This document shows, piece by piece, positions 17,534 through 27,533 of a stretch of DNA of 33,975 nt (positions are counted from its first letter, which is position 1; each line of letters begins with the position of its first letter). The position numbers and the translations under genes were made by a program. This DNA is from Candidatus Azobacteroides sp. (GTDB lineage Bacteria > Bacteroidota > Bacteroidia > Bacteroidales > WRGA01): NCBI GenBank assembly GCA_021201815.1, contig JAJQEC010000102.1, forward strand, positions 1-33,975, written 5' to 3'. The notes under the pieces were generated by a model. That model searched no databases. It saw only the letters and a list, made by a program, of their open reading frames with translations, and had not been told where the DNA came from.

Positions 17534-20500
17534 ATGAAACGCAGCATGTACGTTCATGAAAATCACAAATACACATGCGGATTTCATAAGGCCTTAATGG
17601 AAAAAATAAAATTTTGTATGAAAAGACTGATATTATTAATTATAAGTATTCAATGCATGGTTTTTGCCTACGGGCAGGAGCAGATGCAGATAAAAGGTAG
17701 AGTGTCTGCAACGGATGGCGAATTACTTATCGGGGTGATGGTCATGGTAGAAGGCACCTCCAACGGAACGGTTACCGACCTGGACGGAAATTATGAGCTG
17801 AATGCAAAACCGGGGGATAAACTGGTATTTTCTTATGTCGGATATAAAAAAGAAACTGTTACCATAAGAAATCAACGGGTGATCGATGTCATTATGGCAA
17901 CCGATCAGGCAAATCTCGAAGAAGTAGTTGTCGTAGGATACGGGAGTGCGAAGAAAGTTACCCTGACAGGTGCGGTAAGTGCCATTTCTGCAGGAGAGAT
18001 CAGAAGAGTACCTACTTCCAGTGTACAGAATACCCTACAGGGAAAACTTCCCGGATTCTTTTCTCAACAGCGTTCGGGACAACCGGGTAGAGATGCTTCT
18101 GACTTTTTTATCCGCGGAGTAAATTCCTTGAATGACGCCGGAAATCAGCCGCTTATCATTGTGGATGATGTACAGTATTCTTACGACCAGTTGCAACAGA
18201 TCAACGTAAATGAAATCGAAAGCATATCTATCCTGAAAGATGCTTCTACTACTGCTATTTATGGTATCAAAGGGGCCAACGGGGTGTTAATCGTTAAAAC
18301 ACGCCGGGGATCTCAGGGGGCACCACAAATCAATGTTCGCCTGGAAGGCGGGGTACAGATGCCGGTACGTAAACCTAAATTCCTGAATTCATACCAGACA
18401 GCTTCGTTGGTAAATGAAGCCTATATGAATGATAACCGGGCGGATGAACTGCCTTTCTCTAATGCGGATCTGACATTGTTTCAGACCGGAGAGGATCCGT
18501 ATGGTCATCCGGATGTAAACTGGTATAACGAGATATTCAAAAGCATGGCATACCAGCAAAATGCGAATGTGGATATTTCAGGAGGAACCGAACGGCTGCG
18601 GTATTTTGTTACCGGAGGTTTTTTCTCCCAGAACGGATTGGTAAAGGATTTTAAGGATCCATACGGGGATGTGAATACAAACTATTATTATAAAAGATTC
18701 AACTACCGTACGAACCTGGACTTCGATGTAACCAGTACCACAAAATTACGGCTGGATATGACGTCCCGTTTTATGAATATCAATGAACCGTATAGTCTTA
18801 GTGCGATCGGTGCAATCTATGATTTTGACCAGATGAGACCTTATTCCGCACCGGTGCTGAATCCCGACGGGTCCTATGCTTATAATTACATTCCGGGAAG
18901 CACAACGCAGAATCCTACGCTCAATGCCCGTCTGGCAAGCGAAGGATACAAAAGGACAAGAAGATATGATACGAATATCCTGTTTGAAGTTTCCCAGGGA
19001 TTGGATTTTATTACAAAAGGACTTTCCGGTTCCGTGAGGGTAGCGTATGCGAATATTGATGAAAATACAAGGAAAATATTCAGGGGACCGACCGATTACC
19101 CTTCGTATCATTATGATTCGGCTTCCGATTCTTACCTGTTGCGTTCCGGAAGTCAGTACGCGTTCCAGCCTTATGTGGTATTGGGAGATCAGGAAAAGGC
19201 AATTAAAGACCTGAATATACAGGGATTCCTGAATTATTCGAAAACTATCAATAACGATCATACCATTAAAGGAATGTTTATATACAACATGCAAAAGCAT
19301 ATGATTGACAAGGAAGCATTTCTTCTGACAGCCGTAGAAGCAGCCGTACCTGAAAATTTCCGGGGGTATACCACTACTTTGAACTATAATTACAAGGATA
19401 AATACATGGTGGACCTTAATATGGCCTATAACGGAACAGACCGGTTTAACAAAAACAACCGCTATGGATTTTTCCCCGCGATAGGACTTGGGTATAATAT
19501 TGCAGAGGAATCATTCTTTCAGGAAAAATTTCCAGCTATCCCGATGCTTAAACTAAGAGCTTCTTATGGTCTGGTAGGTTCGGATGTAGCTGCGGGGAAC
19601 CGCTATCTGTACAAGCAGGTATATGAAAGAGACGAAAACAGATATTATTTCGGAGAACTTCCTACCGGATATTACGGAGTAAAAGAAGGCAAGCTGGGAA
19701 ATGAAAATGTAACCTGGGAAAAAGCACGAAAATTTGATGTAGGAATTGATGGAAACCTATTCGGAAAACTTTTTTTTACCGTCGATTATTTCTTTGATTA
19801 CCGGTATGACCAGCTAGTGGAAAGAGAAGATATCTCCGGTTTATTGGGTATCGGTGTGTCTCCAACCAACGCGGGTAAGACTCAAAATCAGGGATTTGAC
19901 GGAATGATCGGATATGACGATAAATTCGGCGATGTGTTTTTCCATACCAATTTTGTTTTCTCGTATGCAAAGAATAGAATCCGGTATGCTGCGGAAGCAC
20001 AGCAGCGATATCCCTGGATGGCAAAAACAGGGCGCCCTATTAACCAGCCTTTCGGATATACATTTGAAGGATTTTATACGGAAGAAGATATTGAAAAAAT
20101 TAAACTCGGAGACCCAAGTGTTCCTATTCCGAATGCCAGTATGGATGTACAGCCGGGAGACCTGAAATATAAAGACCTGAATGGTGACGGAATAATTGAT
20201 GAATTTGACAAAGGTCCTATCGGGAAACCGAATCTTCCTACTACTACGTTGGGATGGACAGTGGGAGCAACTTACAAAGGAATATCCTTAAGCCTTTTGT
20301 TCCAGGGGTCATTTGATTACAGCTTCAGTATAATCGGAACAGGAATCGAATCCTTCAAAGGCCAGTTCCAGCCTATCCACCTGAAACGCTGGACACAGGA
20401 ACGGGTAGATAACGGTGAACCCATTGAATTTCCTCGTCTGACGACCGACCCTTCTACCGTAAACAGTGCGGAATTATACATGTCCGATTTCTGGTTAGTT

Positions 20501-20728
20501 AATGCATGGTATGTTCGTTTGAAAACAATCGACCTGAGTTATCAGTTGCCAAGTAAAATATTACCTAAAGGAATAAGCAATATTCGGTTGTATTCGAATG
20601 CATATAATTTATTTACATGGACAAGCTACAGTAAATATCAACAGGACCCGGAAATTCAGACAAATACATCAGGGGATTCTTATCTGAACCAGAAAGTAGT
20701 CAACCTGGGGATTCAGGTAACTTTCTAA
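17534..20728 (+). CDS. SusC-like TonB-dependent outer-membrane transporter, second copy
   Basis: 1064 aa from ATG 17534. ATG 17618 is an alternative that begins directly at the signal peptide (MKRLILLIISIQCMVFAYGQ). The basic 28-residue extension (MKRSMYVHENHKYTCGFHKA...) is retained because similar extensions are common in SusC proteins. Domains: carboxypeptidase-regulatory-like (IKGRVSATDGELLIGVMVMV, about 53-125), TonB-box-like EEVVVVGYGSAKK (about 128-140), plug with FFIRGVNSLND and SISILKDASTTAIYGIKGANG, and a barrel ending LNQKVVNLGIQVTF. This is a much more canonical SusC than the copy at 12453. No SusD follows; GH2 is next after 300 bp. Its partner may be the SusD at 15637 or the orphan SusD at 9114. 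Confidence 0.93.
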   Translation: MKRSMYVHENHKYTCGFHKALMEKIKFCMKRLILLIISIQCMVFAYGQEQMQIKGRVSATDGELLIGVMVMVEGTSNGTVTDLDGNYELNAKPGDKLVFSYVGYKKETVTIRNQRVIDVIMATDQANLEEVVVVGYGSAKKVTLTGAVSAISAGEIRRVPTSSVQNTLQGKLPGFFSQQRSGQPGRDASDFFIRGVNSLNDAGNQPLIIVDDVQYSYDQLQQINVNEIESISILKDASTTAIYGIKGANGVLIVKTRRGSQGAPQINVRLEGGVQMPVRKPKFLNSYQTASLVNEAYMNDNRADELPFSNADLTLFQTGEDPYGHPDVNWYNEIFKSMAYQQNANVDISGGTERLRYFVTGGFFSQNGLVKDFKDPYGDVNTNYYYKRFNYRTNLDFDVTSTTKLRLDMTSRFMNINEPYSLSAIGAIYDFDQMRPYSAPVLNPDGSYAYNYIPGSTTQNPTLNARLASEGYKRTRRYDTNILFEVSQGLDFITKGLSGSVRVAYANIDENTRKIFRGPTDYPSYHYDSASDSYLLRSGSQYAFQPYVVLGDQEKAIKDLNIQGFLNYSKTINNDHTIKGMFIYNMQKHMIDKEAFLLTAVEAAVPENFRGYTTTLNYNYKDKYMVDLNMAYNGTDRFNKNNRYGFFPAIGLGYNIAEESFFQEKFPAIPMLKLRASYGLVGSDVAAGNRYLYKQVYERDENRYYFGELPTGYYGVKEGKLGNENVTWEKARKFDVGIDGNLFGKLFFTVDYFFDYRYDQLVEREDISGLLGIGVSPTNAGKTQNQGFDGMIGYDDKFGDVFFHTNFVFSYAKNRIRYAAEAQQRYPWMAKTGRPINQPFGYTFEGFYTEEDIEKIKLGDPSVPIPNASMDVQPGDLKYKDLNGDGIIDEFDKGPIGKPNLPTTTLGWTVGATYKGISLSLLFQGSFDYSFSIIGTGIESFKGQFQPIHLKRWTQERVDNGEPIEFPRLTTDPSTVNSAELYMSDFWLVNAWYVRLKTIDLSYQLPSKILPKGISNIRLYSNAYNLFTWTSYSKYQQDPEIQTNTSGDSYLNQKVVNLGIQVTF

Positions 20729-20744
20729 GTCTGACGGATAAAAA

Positions 20745-20791
20745 GGAATTAAGAAGTAAGAAAGTACTTTATCTTCTTATTTCTTAATTCC
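20745..20791. terminator. Hairpin after the second SusC gene
   Basis: GGAATTAAGAAGTAAGAA (20745-20762) pairs with TTCTTATTTCTTAATTCC (20774-20791) over 18 positions; the single non-Watson-Crick position is a G:U wobble. The loop region contains the palindrome AAAGTACTTT (20761-20770). Starting 16 bp after the SusC stop, it probably ends or attenuates the Sus transcript. Confidence 0.55.
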
Positions 20792-20862
20792 ATAAATAGA
20801 ACGTTCGGGATTGATTTCCGGATTTTCTTAACAAGGATATTTTTATAGAGTACTATTAAACA

Positions 20863-20941
20863 ACACAAGATTCACAAGGGAGCTGCAAAGTGAAAAAGAC
20901 AGGTTATGATATTCTTTGTATCCCTTGTGTCTTCTTTGTGC
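20863..20941. repeat. Imperfect inverted repeat built on CACAAGGGA / CTTTGTG motifs
   Basis: The left arm (ACACAAGATTCACAAGGGA, 20863-20881) is mirrored by the right arm (TCCCTTGTGTCTTCTTTGTG, 20921-20940), with a perfect 9-bp core CACAAGGGA/TCCCTTGTG. GCAAAG (20885-20890) and CTTTGT (20914-20919) pair further inside. The reiterated CTTTGTGTC pattern resembles widespread bacterial intergenic repeats. With the hairpin at 20745 it accounts for most structure in the 20729-21028 gap; no gene is seen there. Confidence 0.45.
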
Positions 20942-21028
20942 AGATGATGATAAAACCGGCTGAGAATAAGAAAAATGTTCAAATACGTTTTTAATTAATC
21001 TTTAAACAAAACACACACAACACACAAA

Positions 21029-22837
21029 ATGAGAATAAAACTTTTATCGTTGCTTTTCATCCTCTTTACTCCATGGGTTTTTCCCCAATGGAAGCCGGCT
21101 GGAGACAAAATAAAAACCGGCTGGAGTGAAAATCTCGATGTAGATAATATATTACCTGAATACCCTCGCCTGATTATGGAACGGGATCAATGGCAGAATC
21201 TGAATGGAATATGGGAATATGCTATTTTACCTTACGGACAACCGGAACCGGAACGGTTTGATGGAGAAATATTGGTCCCTTTTGCCGTAGAATCTGCTTT
21301 ATCCGGAGTGCAGAAAAGGCTGGATAAGGAAAACGAATTATGGTATAAAAGAACTTTTACTATTCCTTCCAAATGGAAAAACAAAAATATACTCCTTCAT
21401 TTCGGTGCGGTAGATTGGAAAGCAGAAGTATATGTAAATAATAAATTGGCAGGAACACACACCGGAGGATATACTCCGTTTTCTTTTGATATCACCCCAT
21501 TTCTTACTTCCGGAAAACAAGAACTGGTCGTTAAAGTGTGGGATCCGACGGATGAAAGCTACATTCCACGAGGAAAACAGGTGAAAAATCCGGAAGGAAT
21601 ATTTTATACTCCGGTATCCGGTATCTGGCAGACCGTATGGATGGAACCGGTAAATAAAAAATATATCTCTTCAATAAATACAATCGCTGATATTGACCAG
21701 AATCAATTACGGGTAGAAATAAATACGGAAAATACCTCTTCTTCCGATATCATATCTGTAGAAATAAAAGAAGGAAATCAGGTCATCGCAACCGGAAAAG
21801 AAACTGCCGGGCAACCTGTTGTCCTTTCTATACCGGATGCAAAATACTGGTCTCCTGAATCTCCATTTTTATATGATGTTGTTGTAAAACTAAATGACAG
21901 AGGAAAAGTTGTAGATCAGATAGCCAGTTATACGGCTATGCGTAAAATTTCTGTGCGAAGGGATGAAAATGATATTCTTCGCCTGCAGCTCAATAATGAA
22001 GATTATTTCCATTTTGGTCCGCTGGACCAGGGCTGGTGGCCTGATGGATTATACACGGCTCCAACAGATGAAGCCTTGTTGTATGATATCCGGAAAACAA
22101 AAGATTTCGGATTCAATATGATCCGGAAACACGTAAAGGTAGAGCCGGCCCGTTGGTATATGCACTGTGACCGGGTAGGTATTCTGGTATGGCAGGATAT
22201 GCCGAATGGAGACGGAAGTCCGCATTGGGATAACTTCCGGTATTTCCGGGGGGAAGAACTGGTCCGCACTGAAGAATCGGAAGCAAACTACCGGAAAGAA
22301 TGGAAAGAAGTAATGGATTATTTGAAGCCCTACCCTTGTATTGCCGTATGGGTACCTTTTAACGAAGCATGGGGACAGTTTAAAACACCGGAAATTACTG
22401 ACTGGACAAAAGCATATGACCCTTCCAGGCTGGTAAATCCTTCCAGTGGAGGAAATCACTATTATACAGGAGATATTCTTGATTTTCATGAATACCCGGC
22501 TCCACGGATGCGGATGTATGATTATGACCGGGTAACCGTACTTGGAGAGTTCGGAGGTATTGGTCTGCCCTTACAGGGACATTTGTGGCAGGAAGATAAA
22601 AACTGGGGATATGTTCAGTTTAAAAATTCAAAAGAGGTTACCGATGAATATGTAAAATACGGGGAAGAATTACTTTCGCTGGTCAACCGTGGCATTTCTG
22701 CAGCCGTATATACCCAGACAACGGATGTGGAAGGGGAAATAAACGGCCTGATGACATACGACAGGAAAGTAATAAAAATGGAAGAACCCCGTATCAGGGA
22801 AATAAACCGGAGAATTTGTAATTCATTGAAAAAATAA
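21029..22837 (+). CDS. GH2 beta-glycosidase, secreted
   Basis: 602 aa with signal peptide (MRIKLLSLLFILFTPWVFPQ). It has the GH2 order: N-terminal sugar-binding jelly roll (NGIWEY..., LWYKRTFTIP, VDWKAEVYVNN), Ig-like sandwich (about 210-310), then a TIM barrel. Acid/base Glu446 lies in PFNEAWGQ and nucleophile Glu507 in LGEFGGIG. GH2 retaining enzymes act on beta-galactosides, beta-mannosides or beta-glucuronides. At about 600 residues this is a short form without the C-terminal domains of LacZ. In this locus a beta-mannosidase or beta-galactosidase step on an N-glycan or mannoprotein glycan is plausible, but specificity cannot be read from the sequence. It lies between two gaps of 300 and 171 bp. 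Confidence 0.88.
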   Translation: MRIKLLSLLFILFTPWVFPQWKPAGDKIKTGWSENLDVDNILPEYPRLIMERDQWQNLNGIWEYAILPYGQPEPERFDGEILVPFAVESALSGVQKRLDKENELWYKRTFTIPSKWKNKNILLHFGAVDWKAEVYVNNKLAGTHTGGYTPFSFDITPFLTSGKQELVVKVWDPTDESYIPRGKQVKNPEGIFYTPVSGIWQTVWMEPVNKKYISSINTIADIDQNQLRVEINTENTSSSDIISVEIKEGNQVIATGKETAGQPVVLSIPDAKYWSPESPFLYDVVVKLNDRGKVVDQIASYTAMRKISVRRDENDILRLQLNNEDYFHFGPLDQGWWPDGLYTAPTDEALLYDIRKTKDFGFNMIRKHVKVEPARWYMHCDRVGILVWQDMPNGDGSPHWDNFRYFRGEELVRTEESEANYRKEWKEVMDYLKPYPCIAVWVPFNEAWGQFKTPEITDWTKAYDPSRLVNPSSGGNHYYTGDILDFHEYPAPRMRMYDYDRVTVLGEFGGIGLPLQGHLWQEDKNWGYVQFKNSKEVTDEYVKYGEELLSLVNRGISAAVYTQTTDVEGEINGLMTYDRKVIKMEEPRIREINRRICNSLKK

Positions 22838-23008
22838 AAAACCGGAAAAACACACTTATTTTTTTACAGGAAACATGCGGTTGAGCATCGAAGGCGGCCT
22901 CGGTTGTTGCCGGAATGAGAGGGCTTTTTAAGGTCGTCTTCGTTTCTCTTCTTTCGTATCCGTTGCACAAGATTTAAATTGATTCAAACCAAACAGAACC
23001 GTATCAGG

Positions 23009-25285
23009 ATGGAAAAGCGCCTAACAACATTATTAATCACATTTTTTGTCATTACTCTTTTTGCCAATGCCCAGCTGAAAAACCTGGTGGAATATGTAAA
23101 TACATTACAGGGGACGGATTCCCATTTCGGATTAAGTTACGGGAATACGTATGCCACCACTGCAATGCCTTATGGAATGCATACCTGGTCGGCACAGACG
23201 GGAGAGAACGGAGAAGGCTGGAAATACCAGTATTTCAAAGATTCTATCCGTGGCTTTCAACAGGCACATCAGTGCAGTCCATGGGTAAGCGATTATGCGG
23301 TATATTCCTTTATGCCGGTAGTGGGTAAGCTGGAAGTTAATCAATATAAAAGAGCCGCGAAGTTCAGTCATGAGAATGAAACGGCAAAACCTCATTATTA
23401 CAAAGTAATGCTGGATAATGGCATTACTACCGAAATGGCTCCGACTACACGCGGAGTACATCTTCGCTTTTCTTATCCGGCAAATGAAGATGCCTATCTG
23501 GTCTTAGACGGATACACAGCACTCTCCGAAGTAAAGATAGATCCGGAAAAAAGACAGATATCCGGTTGGGTGAATAACCAGCGTTTTGTTAACCATTCGG
23601 AAAATTTCCGTAGTTATTTCGTGGCCCGGTTCGATAAACCTTTTGAAGAATATGGAACATGGACAAACGAGAAAGATGAAATTTTACCCGGTCAACGTGA
23701 GGCGGTAGGTCCGGGAGTCGGTGCATACATCAAATTCAAAAAAGGAACGAAGGTTCAGGTAAAAGCTGCTTCTTCCTACATCAGCCCCGAACAGGCGCTT
23801 CTTACCCTTGACAGGGAGCTCGGGAAAGATAAAAACCTGGAAGCAACAAAACAAAAAGGAGCCCGTACATGGAATGAATTATTAAACCGCATCCTTGTAG
23901 AAGGCGGAACGGAAGAACAGATGCGTACCTTCTATTCCTGTTTGTTCCGTGCGAATCTTTTCTCACGCAAATTCTACGAACGGGATGAAAACAACAATCC
24001 TTATTATTATAGTCCTTATGACGGAAAAATCTATTCCGGATATATGTATACGGACAATGGTTTCTGGGATACCTTCCGTTCTCAGTTTCCATTGACAAAT
24101 ATCCTTCATCCTACCATGCAGGGGCAATATATGAATGCACTGCTGGATGCACAGGAGCAATGTGGATGGCTGCCATCCTGGTCCTCTCCCGGAGAAACCG
24201 GCGGAATGATCGGAAATCATGCCATTTCTCTTTTAACGGACGCATGGGTAAAAGGAATCCGGACATTCGACCCGGAAAGAGCATTAAAAGCGTATGCGCA
24301 TGAAGCAATGAATAAAGGCCCGTGGGGAGGTGCAAACGGTCGCCAGGGGTGGAAAGAATATTTCCAGCTCGGTTATGTGACTTATCCCGAATCGCTGGGT
24401 TCCACTGCACAGACATTGGAATATGCATATGATGATTTCTGTGGTTATCAATTAGCAAAAATGACCGGAAATAAATTCTATGAAGAAGTATTTGCTAAAC
24501 AAATGTATAACTATCGCAATGTATTTGACCCTGTTACCGGTTTTATGCGTGGAAAGACCATGGAGGGAAAATGGTCGGAACCGTTTGATCCGTATGAATG
24601 GGGAGGGCCTTATTGTGAAGGGAATGCATGGCATTATAACTGGTCCGTATTTCACGATGTGCAGGGACTAATTGATTTGTATGGGAGTGATGAAAAGTTT
24701 GTAGCCAAGATAGACTCTGTTTTTGCTATTTCCAATAAAATCATTCCGGGCACATATGGAGGAATCATCCATGAAATGAAAGAAATGGAGTTGGCCGGAA
24801 TGGGACAATATGCCCATGGAAACCAACCGATTCAGCATATGATTTATTTATACAGTTATGCCGGTCAACCCTGGAAAACCCAGTATTGGGTTCGTCAGGT
24901 AATGGATCGGCTCTATAACTCAAGTGAACGCGGTTACCCGGGAGATGAAGACCAGGGCGGAATGTCTTCATGGTATATTCTCAGTGCGTTGGGTATTTAC
25001 AGTGTATGCCCGGGTACGGATGAATATGTACTGGGTAGCCCGTTATTTAAAAAAGCAACCATCACAATGGAAGACGGAAAGAAATTTGTGATCGAAGCTA
25101 CCGGCAACAGTGCTGAAAATGTATACATCCAATCAGCAAAACTCAATGAAAATAACCTTTCAAAAAATTATATCACCTATCAGGATATTGTAAAGGGTGG
25201 AACGCTTTCTTTTGAAATGGGTAATCAGCCAAATACCAACAGAGGAATAACAAAAGATGCAGCACCGTTTTCATTATCCAGATAA
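23009..25285 (+). CDS. GH92 exo-alpha-mannosidase, probable alpha-1,2 type
   Basis: 758 aa from ATG 23009; an upstream TTG (22979) would only add ten hydrophilic residues. Signal peptide I (ITLFANA|Q). GH92 beta-sandwich and (alpha/alpha)6 domains. Predicted acid Glu537 (CEGNAWHYNW) and base region Asp646-Glu647-Asp648 (GDEDQGGMSSWY). His588-Glu589 (IIHEMKE) and Trp92 (SPWVSD) are present. As I recall, BT3990 uses Glu533, Asp642/Asp644 and the alpha-1,2-specific Trp88, His584 and Glu585; all residues here sit at a constant +4 offset. I therefore predict a calcium-dependent inverting alpha-1,2-mannosidase. It follows GH2 after 171 bp and precedes another GH92 after 88 bp. Confidence 0.93.
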   Translation: MEKRLTTLLITFFVITLFANAQLKNLVEYVNTLQGTDSHFGLSYGNTYATTAMPYGMHTWSAQTGENGEGWKYQYFKDSIRGFQQAHQCSPWVSDYAVYSFMPVVGKLEVNQYKRAAKFSHENETAKPHYYKVMLDNGITTEMAPTTRGVHLRFSYPANEDAYLVLDGYTALSEVKIDPEKRQISGWVNNQRFVNHSENFRSYFVARFDKPFEEYGTWTNEKDEILPGQREAVGPGVGAYIKFKKGTKVQVKAASSYISPEQALLTLDRELGKDKNLEATKQKGARTWNELLNRILVEGGTEEQMRTFYSCLFRANLFSRKFYERDENNNPYYYSPYDGKIYSGYMYTDNGFWDTFRSQFPLTNILHPTMQGQYMNALLDAQEQCGWLPSWSSPGETGGMIGNHAISLLTDAWVKGIRTFDPERALKAYAHEAMNKGPWGGANGRQGWKEYFQLGYVTYPESLGSTAQTLEYAYDDFCGYQLAKMTGNKFYEEVFAKQMYNYRNVFDPVTGFMRGKTMEGKWSEPFDPYEWGGPYCEGNAWHYNWSVFHDVQGLIDLYGSDEKFVAKIDSVFAISNKIIPGTYGGIIHEMKEMELAGMGQYAHGNQPIQHMIYLYSYAGQPWKTQYWVRQVMDRLYNSSERGYPGDEDQGGMSSWYILSALGIYSVCPGTDEYVLGSPLFKKATITMEDGKKFVIEATGNSAENVYIQSAKLNENNLSKNYITYQDIVKGGTLSFEMGNQPNTNRGITKDAAPFSLSR

Positions 25286-25373
25286 CATCAGGAAGGAAGA
25301 GCCAGAAAGAAAGATTGCTAATTCTCAGCTTTTCATTTTTAGATATTAGTTCACAACACTTAGTTAAAAAATT

Positions 25374-27518
25374 ATGGTTAGAAAAAGTCTTTTAGTTTTA
25401 CTATGTATTCTTTCAATAAGTTATCTGTCTGCAAAAGATAGCCATTACGCTCGGAAAGTAAATACCCTGATCGGTACCAAAGGAGCCGGGTGGGCTGCCG
25501 GATATGTATATCCCGGAGCAACCTATCCGTTCGGCATGGTACAGTTCACTCCTTCTTATTTTGTGAAGCAGGCCGGATTTACAATTAACCAGTTAAGCGG
25601 TGGGGGATGCGAACACATGGGTAATTTCCCGACTTTCCCTTTAAACGGAGAGTTGAAGTCATCACCCGACAGCATTGTTAATTTACGGGTTGAAATTACG
25701 GAAGAAGAAGGAATAGCAGGCTATTACAAAGCTAAGGTGCAGGGAAATATCGGAGCAGAATTTACTGTGACCGAAAGAACCGGAATGGCACGATATAATT
25801 TTAGTGAAAAACAAAACAGGGGAACTGTCATTATCGGAGCTGGTGTCGCTGCTACTTCGATAGAGCAGGCTGCCATCGTTATTACCGGCCCGAATACTTG
25901 TGAAGGATACGCCGAGGGCGGAAATTTCTGTGGCATCCCTGTTCCTTTTAAAGTATATTTTGCAGCAGAATTTGATGCGGAAGCACTTTATACCGGAACA
26001 TGGAAGAACGAACGGCTGCTACCCGGCGCCGGTTTCGCCGAAGGAAAAAACTCCGGGGTGTATTTTACTTTTGATACGAACAACAACAAAACAATCCAGT
26101 ATAAAGTCGGTGTTTCCTATGTATCCGTTGAAAATGCGAAAGAAAACCTGAAAACCGAAAATACAGGATGGAACTTCGATGCAGTGAAAGATGAAACCGT
26201 TAATAAATGGAATCATTACCTGGGAAAAATAGAAGTAGAAGGAGATAATCCTGACCGGATAACACAGTTTTATACGCATTTGTATCGTACCCTCATCCAT
26301 CCCAACGTATGCAGCGATGTAAACGGTGAATACATGGGAGCGGATTTTAAAGTACACAAGACAGATACCAAACATTATACATCCTTCAGTAACTGGGATA
26401 CCTACCGTACACAATGTCAGTTACTGGCAATCCTAGCACCGGATGTCATGTCGGATATTGTTGTTTCTCATCAGTTATTTGCCAATCAGGCAGGCGGAGG
26501 ATTTCCACGTTGGGTAATGGCAAATATTGAAACCGGAGTGATGCAGGGAGATCCCACCCCACCCCTTATTGCCAGTGCGTATGCGTTCGGTGCCCGCAAT
26601 TATGATGCCCGTGCTATCCTTAAAATCATGAGATACGGAGGAGACATTGCCGGTGCCATGTGCCAGAATGTAGAAGTCCGTCCCGGATTGAGACAATACC
26701 ATGAGAAAGGATATTACAATGCTTCGGAACAGCTTGAATATACTTCTGCGGATTTTGCCATTTCCCAGTTTGCCCTGCATGCTGCCGGAGATGAATTCGC
26801 AAACTGGATCTATGCTGCCCGTGCCCGTTCCTGGAAAAACCTTTACAATCCGGAAACCGGATGGTTACAATCCCGGAACCCGGACGGTTCCTGGAAACCG
26901 TTAACGGAAGACTTCAGGGAATCTACCTATAAAAACTATTTCTGGATGGTACCGTACGATATTGCCGGTCTGATAGAAATCATGGGAGGGCGCGCAAAAG
27001 CCGAAGCCCGGCTGGATGAGTTATTCGTAAGATTAGACGCAAGTTATAATGATGAGTGGTTTGCCGCAGGAAACGAACCGAGCTTCCAGATTCCATGGAT
27101 TTATAACTGGGTAGGACGTCCCGACAAAGCACAAGCGGTGGTAAATCGTATCTTGAATGAGCAATATTCAAGTAAGATCAATGGGTTGCCGGGAAACGAC
27201 GATTTGGGGACAATGGGAGCATGGTATGTTTTTGCCTGTCTCGGATTATATCCGGAAATACCCGGCGTAGGGGGATTTGCCATTAACACGCCTATTTTCA
27301 AAACGGCTAAAATCCACCTGAAAAACGGAGATTTGGTCATAAAAGGTGGTTCTGAAAAGAACATCTATATAAACTCCATGAAACTGAATGGGAAACCCTA
27401 CGAGAGTACATGGATCGATTGGGAGGATATTTCCGGTGGAGGAACTATTGAATACAATGTGTCAGGAAAACCGAATCGCCAATGGGGAACGAAGGTGTTA
27501 CCACCATCGTTTCCTTGA
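25374..27518 (+). CDS. GH92 exo-alpha-mannosidase, third copy, specificity unclear
   Basis: 714 aa with signal peptide I (ILSISYLSA|KD). GH92 landmarks: YPFGMVQFTPSYF, WDTYRTQCQLLAIL, FRESTYKNYFWMVPYD with predicted acid Glu516, GNEPSFQIPWIYNW, and GNDDLGTMGAWY (Asn608-Asp609-Asp610). The His-Glu pair of the neighbouring enzyme is missing and Asn replaces the first Asp of its DED motif, so a linkage other than alpha-1,2 is likely. It is shorter than the other two GH92 proteins. It ends in TGA, immediately followed by a large inverted repeat that may close this transcription unit. Confidence 0.92.
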   Translation: MVRKSLLVLLCILSISYLSAKDSHYARKVNTLIGTKGAGWAAGYVYPGATYPFGMVQFTPSYFVKQAGFTINQLSGGGCEHMGNFPTFPLNGELKSSPDSIVNLRVEITEEEGIAGYYKAKVQGNIGAEFTVTERTGMARYNFSEKQNRGTVIIGAGVAATSIEQAAIVITGPNTCEGYAEGGNFCGIPVPFKVYFAAEFDAEALYTGTWKNERLLPGAGFAEGKNSGVYFTFDTNNNKTIQYKVGVSYVSVENAKENLKTENTGWNFDAVKDETVNKWNHYLGKIEVEGDNPDRITQFYTHLYRTLIHPNVCSDVNGEYMGADFKVHKTDTKHYTSFSNWDTYRTQCQLLAILAPDVMSDIVVSHQLFANQAGGGFPRWVMANIETGVMQGDPTPPLIASAYAFGARNYDARAILKIMRYGGDIAGAMCQNVEVRPGLRQYHEKGYYNASEQLEYTSADFAISQFALHAAGDEFANWIYAARARSWKNLYNPETGWLQSRNPDGSWKPLTEDFRESTYKNYFWMVPYDIAGLIEIMGGRAKAEARLDELFVRLDASYNDEWFAAGNEPSFQIPWIYNWVGRPDKAQAVVNRILNEQYSSKINGLPGNDDLGTMGAWYVFACLGLYPEIPGVGGFAINTPIFKTAKIHLKNGDLVIKGGSEKNIYINSMKLNGKPYESTWIDWEDISGGGTIEYNVSGKPNRQWGTKVLPPSFP

Positions 27519-27533
27519 TAGAAACAAGAGCCA

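Noticed and set aside
18746..19300. 184-codon minus-strand frame inside the second SusC gene
   Set aside because: Fully antisense to well-conserved SusC barrel sequence, with no start context or motif of its own.
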